Notes: a model not told the origin generated them from the letters alone. A stretch of DNA of 48,561 bases from Gemmatimonadota bacterium (GCA_027294455.1 JAPULZ010000133.1:1-48561); one strand, 5' to 3'. Positions 14,557 to 24,128 are shown, numbered from the stretch's first letter. Program-made: numbers and translations.

Positions 14557-15326
14557 CCACCACCGTCGAGACCGCCCGCACGTGGAAGCCCGTGCGCGAC
14601 GAACTCGAGCGCAAAGGAGTTTCCCTCGGGTTCGTCCCTACGATGGGTGCCCTACACCCGGGTCACACCTCACTCATCGAACAGAGTCTCGCCGAGAACA
14701 ACCGGACGGTCGTCAGCATCTTCGTCAACCCGACGCAGTTCAACGACCCGACCGATCTCCAGACCTATCCACGGCCGTTGGATCACGATCGAGCCCTGCT
14801 CGAAGATCTGAAGGTCGACTATCTGTTCTTGCCAGACCGAGACACGATTTACCCCGACGACTGCCGCTTTGAAGTCACGGAGAACGAAGTGAGCAAGCTC
14901 CTCTGTGGCGCCCACCGACCCGGGCACTTCGACGGGGTCCTGAGCGTGGTGATGCGGCTCTTCAATATCATCCAGCCGCAGCGGGCCTACTTCGGCGAGA
15001 AGGACTACCAGCAATACCAGTTGATCAAGGAGATGGTGAAGGCGTTTTTTCTGGGGGTGGAAATCCGCCGCTGCCCTATCGTCCGCGATCCCGACGGCGT
15101 CGCCCTGAGCTCGCGCAACGCGTTGCTGTCCGCCGACGGCCGCACCCTCGCGGCGGAATTTGCCCGCATCCTCAAGGACGGCGATTCCCCATCGGCGGTG
15201 CGGACCGCGCTCGAGGCGCGGAACATCGAAGTGGAGTACGTCGAAGAGATGTTCGGCCGGCGTCTCGCCGCCGTGGTCATCGATGGCGTCCGCCTCATCG
15301 ACAACGTGCCGCTAGTCGGTTCGTAG
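14553..15326 (+). CDS. panC: Pantothenate synthetase, short form
   Basis: 257 residues from a GTG inside the panB stop. It joins pantoate to beta-alanine with ATP. Signature blocks are GFVPTMGALHPGHTSLIEQS (HIGH-like), VSIFVNPTQFNDPTDL, AYFGEKDYQQYQLIKEM and DGVALSSRNALLSADGR. After that the protein is about 20-25 residues shorter than typical PanC, the small C-terminal domain being compressed (GRTLAAEFARILKDGDSPSA), yet it ends with the usual GVRLIDN. The catalytic N-terminal domain is complete, so it should be active. Its last 15 bases overlap the convergent permease gene. Confidence 0.9.
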   Translation: MTTTVETARTWKPVRDELERKGVSLGFVPTMGALHPGHTSLIEQSLAENNRTVVSIFVNPTQFNDPTDLQTYPRPLDHDRALLEDLKVDYLFLPDRDTIYPDDCRFEVTENEVSKLLCGAHRPGHFDGVLSVVMRLFNIIQPQRAYFGEKDYQQYQLIKEMVKAFFLGVEIRRCPIVRDPDGVALSSRNALLSADGRTLAAEFARILKDGDSPSAVRTALEARNIEVEYVEEMFGRRLAAVVIDGVRLIDNVPLVGS

Positions 15327-17961
15327 GGCTTGCACCGCATCGACCGCCGTGGCGCGGCGGGCGGGAAGGTAGCTCGCGACAGCCGCCACGGCGAGAACGA
15401 GGACGGAGATTCCCACGAACGTCACCGGATCGTAGGGTGGAACCTGAAAGAGAAAACTCCGAACAAAACGCACCAGCACAGCCGCCCCGGCAAGTCCCAG
15501 CACCAAACCCGCCCCCGCCAACCCGAGTCCTTGGTGCAGGAAGAGTCGGAACACCTCGGAGTCATCGGCACCCAAGGCCATTCGCACGCCGATTTCATTG
15601 GTGCGCGACCCCACGAGAAAACCGATGACGCCGTAGATCCCGACACCGGCAAGCACGAGGGCCAACACCGCGAAGAGACTGACGAGGAACATCTGGAAGC
15701 GTAGCGGGGCCAGCCAGGTGCTGATGAGCTGGGTCATGGGTCGTACGGGGCCGGGCGGCAGCGCCGGATCGAGCCGTGCCAGCTGGGCCCCGATGGCTGC
15801 TCGCCATCGCTCCGCGTCACCCGATCCACTGATGACGACGGTTGCGAAGGACCACGGATCGGCACCGAGGGGCACATAGACTTCGGCGCGCGGTGTAGAG
15901 GCCAGCCCGGCGTGCCGCACATCGCCGATCACCCCCACGATCTCCCGTGACACGGGACCGGTTTGCGAAACGACCGTCATGCGTCGTCCGACGGGATCAG
16001 CCTCCCCGAAATGGCGCCGCGCCAAAGTTTGGTTGACGATGACCACGTCGACCTCCCCGGCACTCTCGGCAGCGTTGAACTTCCGCCCACTGGTGAACGG
16101 AATCCCCATCGTCCGGAAGTAGTCGGCACTCGCCGCATGATACTCGGCGAAAGTTTGCTGTCCTTCGTTCGTCGCTTGTCCATCGAATCCGGAAACCGAA
16201 GGTCATGCCCGAGCCACTCATGGGCAGGTTGGTGGTCGCGCCAACCGACCGCACCCCGTCGAGACTCGCAAGGCCGGTCAATAGATCGCGGTAAAACGCG
16301 GCCTTCTGTTCGGGCGCGCCGTACCGGTAGCTCGGGAGGAACACGGAAGCGGTGACGATGTCTTCGAAGACGAACCCGGGATCCACGTGGCGCATCTGCA
16401 TGAAGCTGCGGGTCATCAACCCGGCGCCGGCCAACAACACCAGAGACAGCGCGACCTCCGAAACGATCAGCACGTTGCGTATTCGCCATCGCCCACGCCC
16501 GTCGCCGACACCCGTCGTCCGAAGAAAAGCGCTCGAATCAGCCCCGGATCCAAAGAAGACTGTCAAGAGGCTGAACAGCAATCCGCTGAACAAGGACACG
16601 CCAACCGCAAATGCGAGTACGGAGGCGTCCACCCCGACGCCGTCCAGACGTGGGAGTGCCGTAGGGGCCAGGCGCACCAACGGGACGATGGTCCAGTGGG
16701 CGATCACCACCCCGAGGGCGCCGCCGCCCAAGGCGAGGAGCGTGTTCTCGGTGAAGGCCTGCCGGAACAGCCGCAGCCGCGATGCCCCGAGAGCGGATCG
16801 CAACGCGCTCTCTCTCGAGCGCTTGGCGGATCGCGCGACGACCAGGTTGGCCACGTTGGCACAGGCGATGACCATGACGCACCCCACCGACGCAAGGATC
16901 AAGTGGAGCGCCGACCGAAAACCCTCGACCACATGCTCGTGCAGTGGCTGCAGCGAGATGCCCCATCCGGCGTTGTTCGGGTGAGCCTCGAGGCGACGCG
17001 CCAGCGCGTCCATCCGCTCCCCAGCCGCCGCAAGCGAAACGCCGGGGGCCAGTCGCGCCATGACCTCCAGATATCGCGCGCCGCGCATCGCGTCGCGTCT
17101 GGCCTCTGGCGGAAACGCCATGGGCGTCCACAGATCGGCGTGCTCGATGAACTGAAAGTCCGCGGGAAGTACCCCTACAACCAGGTGTTCGATGTCATCC
17201 AGAAGGACGGAGTTGCCCACCGCGGCCGGGTCCGCAGCGAATCGGCTCGTCCAAAACCCGTGACTGACGATGACCACCGGACCGTTTGCCCCGGACTCAT
17301 CTTCCGGCACGAATCCGCGCCCGAGCTCGACGCGCACGCCGAGCAATGGAAAGAACCCCGCGGACACCACCATGCCGGCCACCCGCTCGGCCACACCATC
17401 ACCGGTGAGCACGAAGCCGCCCTGCGAAAGTGCGGCGACGCCCGAGAACGCATCGTTCTGTTCTCGCCAATCAAGAAAGTTGGGAGGCGATACCCGGGAT
17501 GGCGCGGGCCCACCGTCCAACTTGGTTTCCCACAGGGTGACAAGCTTCTCCGGCTCGGCGAACGGCAGCGGACGATAGAGGACCGCATTCACCACGGTGT
17601 AGATCGCTGTGCTGGCGCCGATGCCAAGCGTCAGGGTCAACACCGCAACTACGGTAAACCCGGGAGCCCGGACGAAGCCACGTAATCCGTACTCGACGTC
17701 CTGTACGATGTCGCGGAAGATTCCACCGCGGCGGCCACCGGGGCGACGCAGCGCACCCCGGCGTCGGCGGAACAACCGGCGGCCGATGCTGGGCCCCAGG
17801 GAGCGGAGCGCCTGTCCCCAGTACCAACGGCGCGCGGCTGCCCGGCCTCGGGAAGCCACGACCGCGTCATACTCCTCGTGCAAGTCCGCCAGCACGAACC
17901 GGCGCTCGCACCGCTCGACCGCCGCTCGTACGAGCAACGCGGGCAGCCGAGGCGGGCTCAC
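15312..17961 (-). pseudogene. MacB/FtsX-family permease interrupted by one frameshift
   Basis: The first frame runs from a GTG at 17961, which overlaps the PadR stop. It encodes a soluble head (ERRFVLADLHEEYDAVVASR), helix FTVVAVLTLTLGIGASTAIY, a periplasmic domain and an FtsX block, up to NLPMSGSGMTFGFRI. At about 16186 an extra base shifts the frame; the next frame continues DGQATNEGQQTFAEYHAASA, DYFRTMGIPF and on to a normal C-terminus, YLPARRATAVDAVQALRTD at 15312. With that one base removed the protein would be about 883 residues, normal for the family. A recent mutation or a sequencing error are both possible. It pairs with the PadR gene upstream like the pair at 5700-8803. Confidence 0.8.
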
Positions 17962-18302
17962 GAGGTACTCCGGCCGGGATCGAACTCCGGCACCAGGCCG
18001 TCCATCATCCGGGCGAGCATCCCGGTGGAGTGCACGAGGGCCTTCCGACCCTGGGGCGTGAGATGGCAATACTTGCGAGAGCGCCCGCCCTGCACCGGCA
18101 GCGGTTCGGACACCCGGAAATCGACGAGTCCCTTGTCGCCCAGGCGGCCGAGTGTGGCGTACACGGCCCCGATGGAGACCGGCCGGCCGGTCCGGACCTC
18201 GATCTCCTGTCGAATGGTGACGCCATAGGCCTCATCCCCCAGCCGAGCCAGGGCCAGCATGATGTAAAGCTCGAATTCCGCGAGAAAGCGCCCCTTGCGC
18301 AT
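17958..18302 (-). CDS. PadR-family transcriptional regulator (second copy)
   Basis: 114 residues from the ATG at 18302 (MRKGRFLAEFELYIMLALAR). The winged helix follows: EAYGVTIRQEIEVRTGRPVS, IGAVYATLGRLGDKGLVDFR, then GGRSRKYCHLTPQGRKAL. The GAVYATL.RL..KGL motif is the PadR recognition helix. It overlaps the permease start by four bases (GTGA) and probably represses the pair. It is clearly a different subtype from the PadR at 5700, whose equivalent segment is PANLYRSL. No Shine-Dalgarno precedes the ATG, and promoter-like boxes sit immediately before it. Confidence 0.88.
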   Translation of the reverse strand: MRKGRFLAEFELYIMLALARLGDEAYGVTIRQEIEVRTGRPVSIGAVYATLGRLGDKGLVDFRVSEPLPVQGGRSRKYCHLTPQGRKALVHSTGMLARMMDGLVPEFDPGRSTS

Positions 18303-18307
18303 GCCGT

Positions 18308-18336
18308 ATGTTATACATCCGAATAGATACTTGCAA
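18308..18336 (-). promoter_or_regulatory. Putative PadR promoter, possibly giving a leaderless transcript
   Basis: On the minus strand, TTGCAA (18336-18331) and TAACAT (18313-18308) are separated by 17 bases; TATAAC at 15-base spacing is an alternative -10. The -10 box ends only 5 bases before the ATG at 18302, so transcription would start at or near the start codon. The spacer holds the imperfect inverted words GTATC and GATAC-type half sites, candidates for the PadR operator. Confidence 0.4.
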
Positions 18337-18434
18337 CCCCCTCGAGAATCCTTCTCGCGGTAGCGGGGCCATGCCTCGCCGTTCAACCGTGTTCAGTACT
18401 CGGTGGCCATTTACTCAGTGATTCTCAGCCACCA

Positions 18435-18470
18435 CAAAAAAAAGGCCCCGAGCGCAAAGCCCGGGGCCTG
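18435..18470 (-). terminator. Intrinsic terminator of the Gly-rich secreted protein gene
   Basis: On the minus strand AGGCCCCGGG and its partner CTCGGGGCCT form a strong stem, closed by AGGCCCCG/CGGGGCCT, followed by eight T residues. It begins about 26 bases after the stop codon at 18496. Confidence 0.85.
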
Positions 18471-18495
18471 GAATCGCGTAATGCTCTTCCGGAAA

Positions 18496-19167
18496 CTACG
18501 TCGCCAGATCGTACACCAGGTTGAACCGCACCCTCCGGCGCGGCCGGGTGGTCTCGATCCGGATGTTGAGATTCAGCTGCTCGCCCTTGACCTGGTATTC
18601 CTCGGTGATCTTCACGCCGCCATCCCACCGGGTCTCGACCTTGAGCTTGTCCCCGTCCCACTTGGTCTTGAGCTCCATGTCGATGCCGTTGGGCGCGGTC
18701 ACCTCGATCTTGCGGTTGTCGGAGTACAGCACTCGCTGCCCCCGGTCCGTCGTGACGACGACCGTGGAGTCTGTCTGCTCGATGACGATGCGCTGCGCTG
18801 CGCGGGCCGCCTCCTGCATGAGGCGCCGAATCTGCTGCATCTGTTCCGGCGAGGCGCCCACCGCGCCGGGATCGCTGGTGCCCGAGGGCCGGCGACCACT
18901 GGACCCGCCGCGAGAACGGCCTCCACCACTCTGGCCGCCTCCCTTCTGGCCCTGTCCCGGGCCACCGCCCTGTTGCATGGCCTCCTGCATGGCTTCCCGG
19001 GGATCATCGCTGTCCTCCCGGTTGAGAACCCAGGTGCCCGAGATGTTCGGGCCGTCTTGGCCGGCGATGCTCACCGCGCCCTGGCGCGTTTCGGCGGTGG
19101 TAAACGCGGCCAGCACGGTGATGCCAAGCGCGAGGATCACCGGCTGGAACAGATTCTTCTCGTTCAT
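18496..19167 (-). CDS. Exported protein of unknown function with Gly/Arg/Gln-rich linker
   Basis: 223 residues. An N-terminal hydrophobic segment (PVILALGITVLAAFTTAET, residues 9-27) looks like a signal peptide. Then GQDGPNISGTWVLNREDSDD starts a beta-rich part, interrupted by a low-complexity linker at about 62-100 (GGGPGQGQKGGGQSGGGRSR). The C-terminal part (RIVIEQTDSTVVVTTDRGQR, KTKWDGDKLKVETRWDGGVK, ITEEYQVKGEQLNLNIRIET) resembles lipocalin-like or 'SGTW' proteins frequent in Acidobacteria and Gemmatimonadota; no function is known. It ends at a strong terminator and is transcribed alone. Confidence 0.7.
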   Translation of the reverse strand: MNEKNLFQPVILALGITVLAAFTTAETRQGAVSIAGQDGPNISGTWVLNREDSDDPREAMQEAMQQGGGPGQGQKGGGQSGGGRSRGGSSGRRPSGTSDPGAVGASPEQMQQIRRLMQEAARAAQRIVIEQTDSTVVVTTDRGQRVLYSDNRKIEVTAPNGIDMELKTKWDGDKLKVETRWDGGVKITEEYQVKGEQLNLNIRIETTRPRRRVRFNLVYDLAT

Positions 19168-19289
19168 GGTACGTCTCCGAGATTGCCGACTCGACGCGAA
19201 AATTATCCCTGGCCGGGCGGAGGCGCCAGCCCGACCGGGACGCCTACGCTTCTACGAAATGACAGGTGAACCGGGTGAACTGTGAGCAC

Positions 19290-19316
19290 CGATTCTCGAT
19301 TCTGGATTGGTGATTG
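19290..19316 (-). repeat. Dispersed intergenic repeat, copy B (inverted)
   Basis: Read on the minus strand, AATCACCAATCCAGAATC and the following GAGAATCG match AATCACCAATCTAGAATC..TAGCATCG in copy C (25792-25817) at about 22 of 25 positions. It lies between two divergently transcribed genes. Confidence 0.6.
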
Positions 19317-19440
19317 GGAGTCAGCGACGGGTCATGCCGCTGGATCGGTCCAAATATGCGATCACGAATCAGCATCGGCTTCTGCCATCGTCACCGGGCA
19401 CCAGTTTACACCTGTCAACCCAAAGGGCATACTGAGAGCG

Positions 19441-20148
19441 ATGAGCACACCTTCACGGACCCCCGGGCGGGCATTGATCCTGGCGATCAGCCTCTCCTGT
19501 TCCACCGCGCCGGAGCCGGCCCCGGGCCAGGCTCGTCTGGTCGACGTGCCGATTGGCAAGAACGAGACAGTGACGCTCCTGGTGATCGAACCGGACCAGC
19601 CCGTCACCACGGCGCCCGTGATCCTTGCGTTTCCATGGGGCGCCGGCACGCTGAGCCTGCTCGAGGGCATGCTCGCCACCTATTGGGATCCGGAAGCGGT
19701 CGCCCGGGGCTACAATATCGTGGGCGTGCAGGTGCTGGGATCCAGTCTCGAGACCGAAGGCGTCCGGGTCATCCCCGCCGTGCTGGATTGGATGGACGCC
19801 AATCTCTCGTACGATCGCAGCAAGGTTGTGGCCGTGGGCGCGTCCAACGGCGGCCGCGGCGTTTTTCATGCCGTGTTGACGGATCCCGATCGCTTCGCGG
19901 CACTCGTCGCCATGCCGGGTCAGTATGGCGGCGATGGCGGCGACCTGGCTCCGCTCGCCGGCAAAGACGCATGGCTCATGGTTGGAGAGTTGGACACCGG
20001 ATGGCGCGCGCCCACCGACGACACGAAGGACAGACTGGAGTCCCAAGGTGTCACGGTTCGGGTCGACGTGGTGCCCGGGCAGGGACACGTCCTTTCCCTT
20101 TCGCAAAACTTGTTGATGGATTGGATCGACGGCGTACTCGGTCGTTGA
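19441..20148 (+). CDS. Exported alpha/beta-hydrolase-fold protein
   Basis: 235 residues. Start at 19441 is chosen because it opens a short export signal (RTPGRALILAISLSCSTAPE) that could be a lipoprotein signal, though the lipobox SLSC is not ideal. The body has the order of an alpha/beta hydrolase: APVILAFPWGAGTLSLLEGM (oxyanion region), VVAVGASNGGRGVFHAVL with nucleophile Ser in GASNG, then DAWLMVGELDTGW (acid region) and VPGQGHVLSLSQNL with the catalytic His. The triad thus appears complete. Similar to poly(3-hydroxybutyrate)-depolymerase/esterase-like proteins; the substrate is unknown. Confidence 0.72.
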   Translation: MSTPSRTPGRALILAISLSCSTAPEPAPGQARLVDVPIGKNETVTLLVIEPDQPVTTAPVILAFPWGAGTLSLLEGMLATYWDPEAVARGYNIVGVQVLGSSLETEGVRVIPAVLDWMDANLSYDRSKVVAVGASNGGRGVFHAVLTDPDRFAALVAMPGQYGGDGGDLAPLAGKDAWLMVGELDTGWRAPTDDTKDRLESQGVTVRVDVVPGQGHVLSLSQNLLMDWIDGVLGR

Positions 20149-20206
20149 TTTGATTCCACTCCCTCGACGACAAACCAACGCTACTCTCAGGCAACAGGAG
20201 CTTCCC

Positions 20207-21175
20207 ATGCGCTTTCCCTTCCCGCTCGCACTCGCCGCCCTCGTGCCGCTCGCCCCGACGCTCGCAGCGCAAGACACGATTCAGTTCACCCCCACGGTCG
20301 GGTATCCCACGTTCGCGGTGCGCGACCCGGTGCTGCGCATTCAGCCGGGAACGGTCCTCGTGTCGAACACCAATTTCGGCGCCTATTACACCGAACAGGG
20401 CGGCGCCTTTCCGGGCGAGGTGGGGCCCATTTACGTCGAAGGCGCCACCACCAACGACATGCTCGTCATCGAGATCATTCGGGTTCGTCCCAACTATGAA
20501 TTCGCCGCCTCCCGCATCAACCCCAACTTCGGCGGCCTCGCCTCCGACGTACGGGTCCGCCTCCTCAACGATCCCATCCCCGCGCGCCGCTACGTGTGGC
20601 GGCTGGATCACGAGCAAATGACCGGGACGACCGAGCTTCCGGATAGCCGCATGGGCAGCATCACCATCGACCTGCGTCCGATGCTGGGACGCATCGCCGT
20701 GGCACCCCGGGGCGAGGAAGCGTTCGCCGGTCTGTGGCCTGGGGATTTCGGTGGGAACCTCGATGCCCCCGAAGTCAAGGAAGGCACCACGGTCTATCTG
20801 CCGATATTTCACGACGGCGCCTACTTCTATTTCGGCGACGGCCACGCCCGCCAGGGTCAGGGCGAAGTCGCGGGCACCGGACTCGAAACCTCCATGGACG
20901 TGACGCTCAAGATCGATGTGATCAAGGGCAAGACCATCGATTGGCCGAGGCTCGAGGACGATGAATACATCATGGTGGCCGGAAGCGCGAGGCCCTTGAT
21001 CGATGCGTTTCGCCTGGCGCACGTTGAGCTCGTGGAGTGGCTCGAAGAGTACGGATTCGGCCGGTGGGACGCGTACGCTCTCCTCGGCCAGGTAGCCGAG
21101 AGCTCGGTCGCCAACATCGTCGATCCCATCTACACGGTGGTTGCAAAATTTCCCAAGCGCTACCTTGGACAGTGA
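20207..21175 (+). CDS. Exported acetamidase/formamidase-family protein
   Basis: 322 residues from the ATG at 20207, which has CAGGAG upstream and opens a signal peptide (FPFPLALAALVPLAPTLAAQ). Typical FmdA/AmdA features are PGTVLVSNTNFGAYYTEQGG, GPIYVEGATTNDMLVIEIIR, GEEAFAGLWPGDFGGNLDAPE, VYLPIFHDGAYFYFGDGHAR and GQGEVAGTGLETSMDVTLKI. The family hydrolyses formamide or acetamide to ammonia and the acid. Most members are cytoplasmic; this one is exported, so its substrate may be an external amide. It begins 59 bases after the hydrolase gene and may be co-transcribed. Confidence 0.85.
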   Translation: MRFPFPLALAALVPLAPTLAAQDTIQFTPTVGYPTFAVRDPVLRIQPGTVLVSNTNFGAYYTEQGGAFPGEVGPIYVEGATTNDMLVIEIIRVRPNYEFAASRINPNFGGLASDVRVRLLNDPIPARRYVWRLDHEQMTGTTELPDSRMGSITIDLRPMLGRIAVAPRGEEAFAGLWPGDFGGNLDAPEVKEGTTVYLPIFHDGAYFYFGDGHARQGQGEVAGTGLETSMDVTLKIDVIKGKTIDWPRLEDDEYIMVAGSARPLIDAFRLAHVELVEWLEEYGFGRWDAYALLGQVAESSVANIVDPIYTVVAKFPKRYLGQ

Positions 21176-21203
21176 TGATCGAGGTTCAACGGCAGTGTTG
21201 ACC

Positions 21204-22442
21204 ATGACGAGCGGGACCATGCGCAGCTTCGGGCGATTGGCCTTTGCGGCGCTCGCCGGTCTCGGCTCGTCGGCCTGCCGCGATTCGACGGGCCCAGATT
21301 ATCAAACCGGGGTCCAAATTCACGCCGGGAACAACTTCACGTGCGCGCTCCTCAAGAATGGGCGCGTGCACTGCTGGGGTGACAACGGCGCGGGGCAGCT
21401 CGGTGACGGCACCAACGACGATCGCAATTTTCCCCGCATGCTCGCCGGCGACTTGAAATTTCGTTCCATTGGCATCCACGGCGACGGCACGCATGCGTGT
21501 GGTGTCACGACGGCGGCGGACGCGTACTGTTGGGGACGAAACGGCGACGGCCAATTGGGTGACGGCACGACCGACAACAGCACGGTTCCGGTCAAGGTTC
21601 TGGGGGACATCAAGTTTCAGACGGTGAGCGCGGGCTCTCGGTTTACCTGTGGAGTGGCTCTGAGCGGCGCCGCGTATTGCTGGGGGCGCGGTGCCTGGGG
21701 CAACCTCGGGAACGGTGCGACAGAGCAAAACACCACGCCGGTGGCGGTATCAGGCAATCACATGTTTCTCACCGTGCGGGCGGGGTCGAGCAGTCTGGCG
21801 TGCGGTGTCACCACCGGCGGAGCAGCCTATTGCTGGGGACTCAACTGGCGCAGCGAGGTCGGAGGAGAGACCTCAGAAATGTGCACGGTTGGTCCGTTCT
21901 TCCTCTCGTGCGCCTCCACGCCCGTCCGGGTCCCGGCGCCAGATGGTTTGCGGTTCGAGTCCATCAGTCCGGGCTCATCGTATGCGTGCGGCGTGCTGGA
22001 GGACGGTCGCGCCGTATGCTGGGGCCGCAACGAGTCCTTCCGGCTCGGGAGCGAGACATCCGAGATCTGTGTGGGTGGTCCCGGCCTGTCGGACGCCCCG
22101 TGCAGTCGCACGCCGGTCGAGGTCTCGGGCGGGCACCGGGTCACGATGATTGCAACATCATCGAGTCACGCCTGTGGAATCAGCCAATCCCGGCAGGCGA
22201 TCTGCTGGGGATCGAACAGCCAGGGCCAGCTGGGTGACGGATCGCCTTTGCGGGACCCCAAGCTCCCAGTACGGGTGGTGGGCGGCCTGACCTTCAAAGG
22301 GATCACCTCGGGCCGGGCCCACACGTGCGGTGTGGCCACGGACAGCGTGCTGTACTGCTGGGGCACCAATTTTGAAGGACAGCTCGGCAATCCCTCGGCC
22401 CTGATCGAGGAGATTCCGATCAGGGTGGCCCCTGCCAGCTGA
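21204..22442 (+). CDS. RCC1-repeat beta-propeller protein, probable lipoprotein
   Basis: 412 residues. The N-terminus (FGRLAFAALAGLGSSACRDS) is a signal with Cys at about residue 24, likely lipidated. The rest is about seven RCC1 blades, each with the pattern CGVxxxGxAYCWGxNxxGQLGxGT (for example VHCWGDNGAGQLGDGT, AYCWGRNGDGQLGDGTTDNS). Two blades near residues 215-310 carry insertions with extra Cys pairs. Secreted RCC1 propellers of this sort are common in Gemmatimonadota and Myxococcota; they probably bind surface partners, but no activity is known. The start overlaps nothing and lies 28 bases after the acetamidase stop. Confidence 0.8.
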   Translation: MTSGTMRSFGRLAFAALAGLGSSACRDSTGPDYQTGVQIHAGNNFTCALLKNGRVHCWGDNGAGQLGDGTNDDRNFPRMLAGDLKFRSIGIHGDGTHACGVTTAADAYCWGRNGDGQLGDGTTDNSTVPVKVLGDIKFQTVSAGSRFTCGVALSGAAYCWGRGAWGNLGNGATEQNTTPVAVSGNHMFLTVRAGSSSLACGVTTGGAAYCWGLNWRSEVGGETSEMCTVGPFFLSCASTPVRVPAPDGLRFESISPGSSYACGVLEDGRAVCWGRNESFRLGSETSEICVGGPGLSDAPCSRTPVEVSGGHRVTMIATSSSHACGISQSRQAICWGSNSQGQLGDGSPLRDPKLPVRVVGGLTFKGITSGRAHTCGVATDSVLYCWGTNFEGQLGNPSALIEEIPIRVAPAS

Positions 22443-22499
22443 GAACCCGTCGGCGCCATTGGGGTATCAGTGACGCTCAAGTTCATGGACGGAGCATAG

Positions 22500-23993
22500 T
22501 TGAATCCTCTCCAACACCGCCAGTCAACCGTATTTCCGCTGGTTTGCCGCGCCCTCGCGACGCTGGCCGTAGTGGTCCCGGGGCTCACCGGCTCCGTGGC
22601 GGGGCAGATCGTCCGGGGCCAGGTGATCGACAGCATCACCGGGGCTCCCGTGACGGGGGCCGCCGTGGTACTGCTGGACGCCCGTAGCTCGGAGATCACG
22701 AGGACGCGCAGCGACGCTGCCGGTTTGTTCCTCGTGCGCGCTCCCGATGCCGGAAGGTATCGGCTTCGGGTGGAGGGTTCGGCATATCAGACATCTACCT
22801 TTCCGCCGTTCGAGCTCGACGCCGAGGGACTGTTGTCGTTCGGGTTGCTGATCCGCCCGACCGTCGACTCGTCTGCGGCGCTGACCGACGAAGAGATCAT
22901 CGCCCAGGTGTGTCCCGACGGCGTGCCCGACGGACAGCCGGTGATCGCGGGCTTCGTTCGCGATGCCGCTACGAACGAGCCCGTGCCGGGCGCCGAGATC
23001 CGGGTCGCCACCGCTCCAGTGCCGACCGTGCTGCAGGAATACGTACAGGCCACGACCGGAAACTCGTCGTTTCCGGCGAACGAAGACGGCCTCTACGCCA
23101 TGTGCGGCGTCCCGGTCGAGGTGTGGATCGCGCTGCACGCGACGGCCGGTGAGCGCATGAGCCAGTTCGCCACGTTGACCTTCGTCAACGGTGGCGTCAC
23201 CGACGGCCCGAGGTTCCATGCAATGACCGGGCGTCTCTGGGCTCAGGATTTCGTGCTCATGCCGCCCGAGGAATGGGCCACGAGCATGGCGGGCGTCGTG
23301 ACGGACACCCTCGGCGAGGGGGTCGTGGACGCCGAAGTCCGTGTCACTAACACCGACTTCTCGACCCGCACCGACGCGACCGGGACGTTCCGGCTGAGGA
23401 GCTTGCCGCCGGGAACACACCGCATCGAGATCCGGCAGCCAGGGTTCCGCCCCCGAGAACTGCAAGTGCGGCTCCTGGCGGATCAAACCGTCCTGATTCC
23501 CGGACAGATGCTCACCCTCGACCCACTCCCCACGCGCCTGGCCGACGTCACCGTCGAGGGCGAGGCGCCGGCACGGCGCATGGTGATGGGCGAGTTCGAA
23601 GCCCGGCGTCGCAACGCCCTGGGCAGCTTCGTCACCCGTCAAGAATTCCAGCGTCGCGGCGATCCCTGGGTGCCCACCCAGGTGCTTCGCGGGATGCGCG
23701 GCGTGCGTGTGGTCCCGGGAACCGGTGGGGTCGGCGCCGCCGGACGCTGGCTCGTGTACACGTCGCGGGGCCGGACGCGCACCATCGAGGGGCGGGGCGG
23801 AGGCGGCCAGTGCTTTCCCTTGTACTTCCTGGACGGTCACTTCTGGGGGGACGCCGGCAGCATCGACATCGACGACGTGCTACCCATCGCCGAAATCGAA
23901 GCCGTCGAAGCCTATACGTCGGTGGCCGGGCTGCCTCCCGAATACAATCGCCCCGGAGCGGTATGCGGGGTCATTGCTTTTTGGACGCGGTAA
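22500..23993 (+). CDS. Carboxypeptidase-regulatory-like protein with TonB-plug domain but no barrel (copy 1)
   Basis: 497 residues from a TTG at 22500, with GGAG upstream and a signal peptide (ALATLAVVVPGLTGSVAGQ) right after. Three carboxypeptidase-regulatory-like beta-sandwich units follow: IVRGQVIDSITGAPVTGAAV (about 37), VIAGFVRDAATNEPVPGAEI (about 143), MAGVVTDTLGEGVVDAEVRV (about 262). The last 120 residues resemble a TonB-dependent-receptor plug: FVTRQEFQRRGDPWVPTQVL, LRGMRGVRVVP, CFPLYFLDGHFWG, IEAVEAYTSVAGLPPEY and the end CGVIAFWTR. No outer-membrane barrel follows. Similar proteins recur in Gemmatimonadota. A periplasmic or surface binding role is inferred. The downstream gene is a close paralogue. 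Confidence 0.78.
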   Translation: MNPLQHRQSTVFPLVCRALATLAVVVPGLTGSVAGQIVRGQVIDSITGAPVTGAAVVLLDARSSEITRTRSDAAGLFLVRAPDAGRYRLRVEGSAYQTSTFPPFELDAEGLLSFGLLIRPTVDSSAALTDEEIIAQVCPDGVPDGQPVIAGFVRDAATNEPVPGAEIRVATAPVPTVLQEYVQATTGNSSFPANEDGLYAMCGVPVEVWIALHATAGERMSQFATLTFVNGGVTDGPRFHAMTGRLWAQDFVLMPPEEWATSMAGVVTDTLGEGVVDAEVRVTNTDFSTRTDATGTFRLRSLPPGTHRIEIRQPGFRPRELQVRLLADQTVLIPGQMLTLDPLPTRLADVTVEGEAPARRMVMGEFEARRRNALGSFVTRQEFQRRGDPWVPTQVLRGMRGVRVVPGTGGVGAAGRWLVYTSRGRTRTIEGRGGGGQCFPLYFLDGHFWGDAGSIDIDDVLPIAEIEAVEAYTSVAGLPPEYNRPGAVCGVIAFWTR

Positions 23994-24128
23994 ACGCGAG
24001 CAGCTCGAGCTCGGCCCGACGCCGTCCGCGCGGCGGGCCGCCGCGTCAACGTCGCTGAACCGACATAAATTGAGGTATCGGCGGCCGCCAACGGGCGCCC
24101 GCCAAGGCTGAGTTAACTGGAGGCCCCA

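Noticed and set aside
22524..23840. 438-codon minus-strand frame opposite the plug-domain protein
   Set aside because: No motif, low-complexity composition, and the plus strand has signal peptide, domains and a ribosome site.
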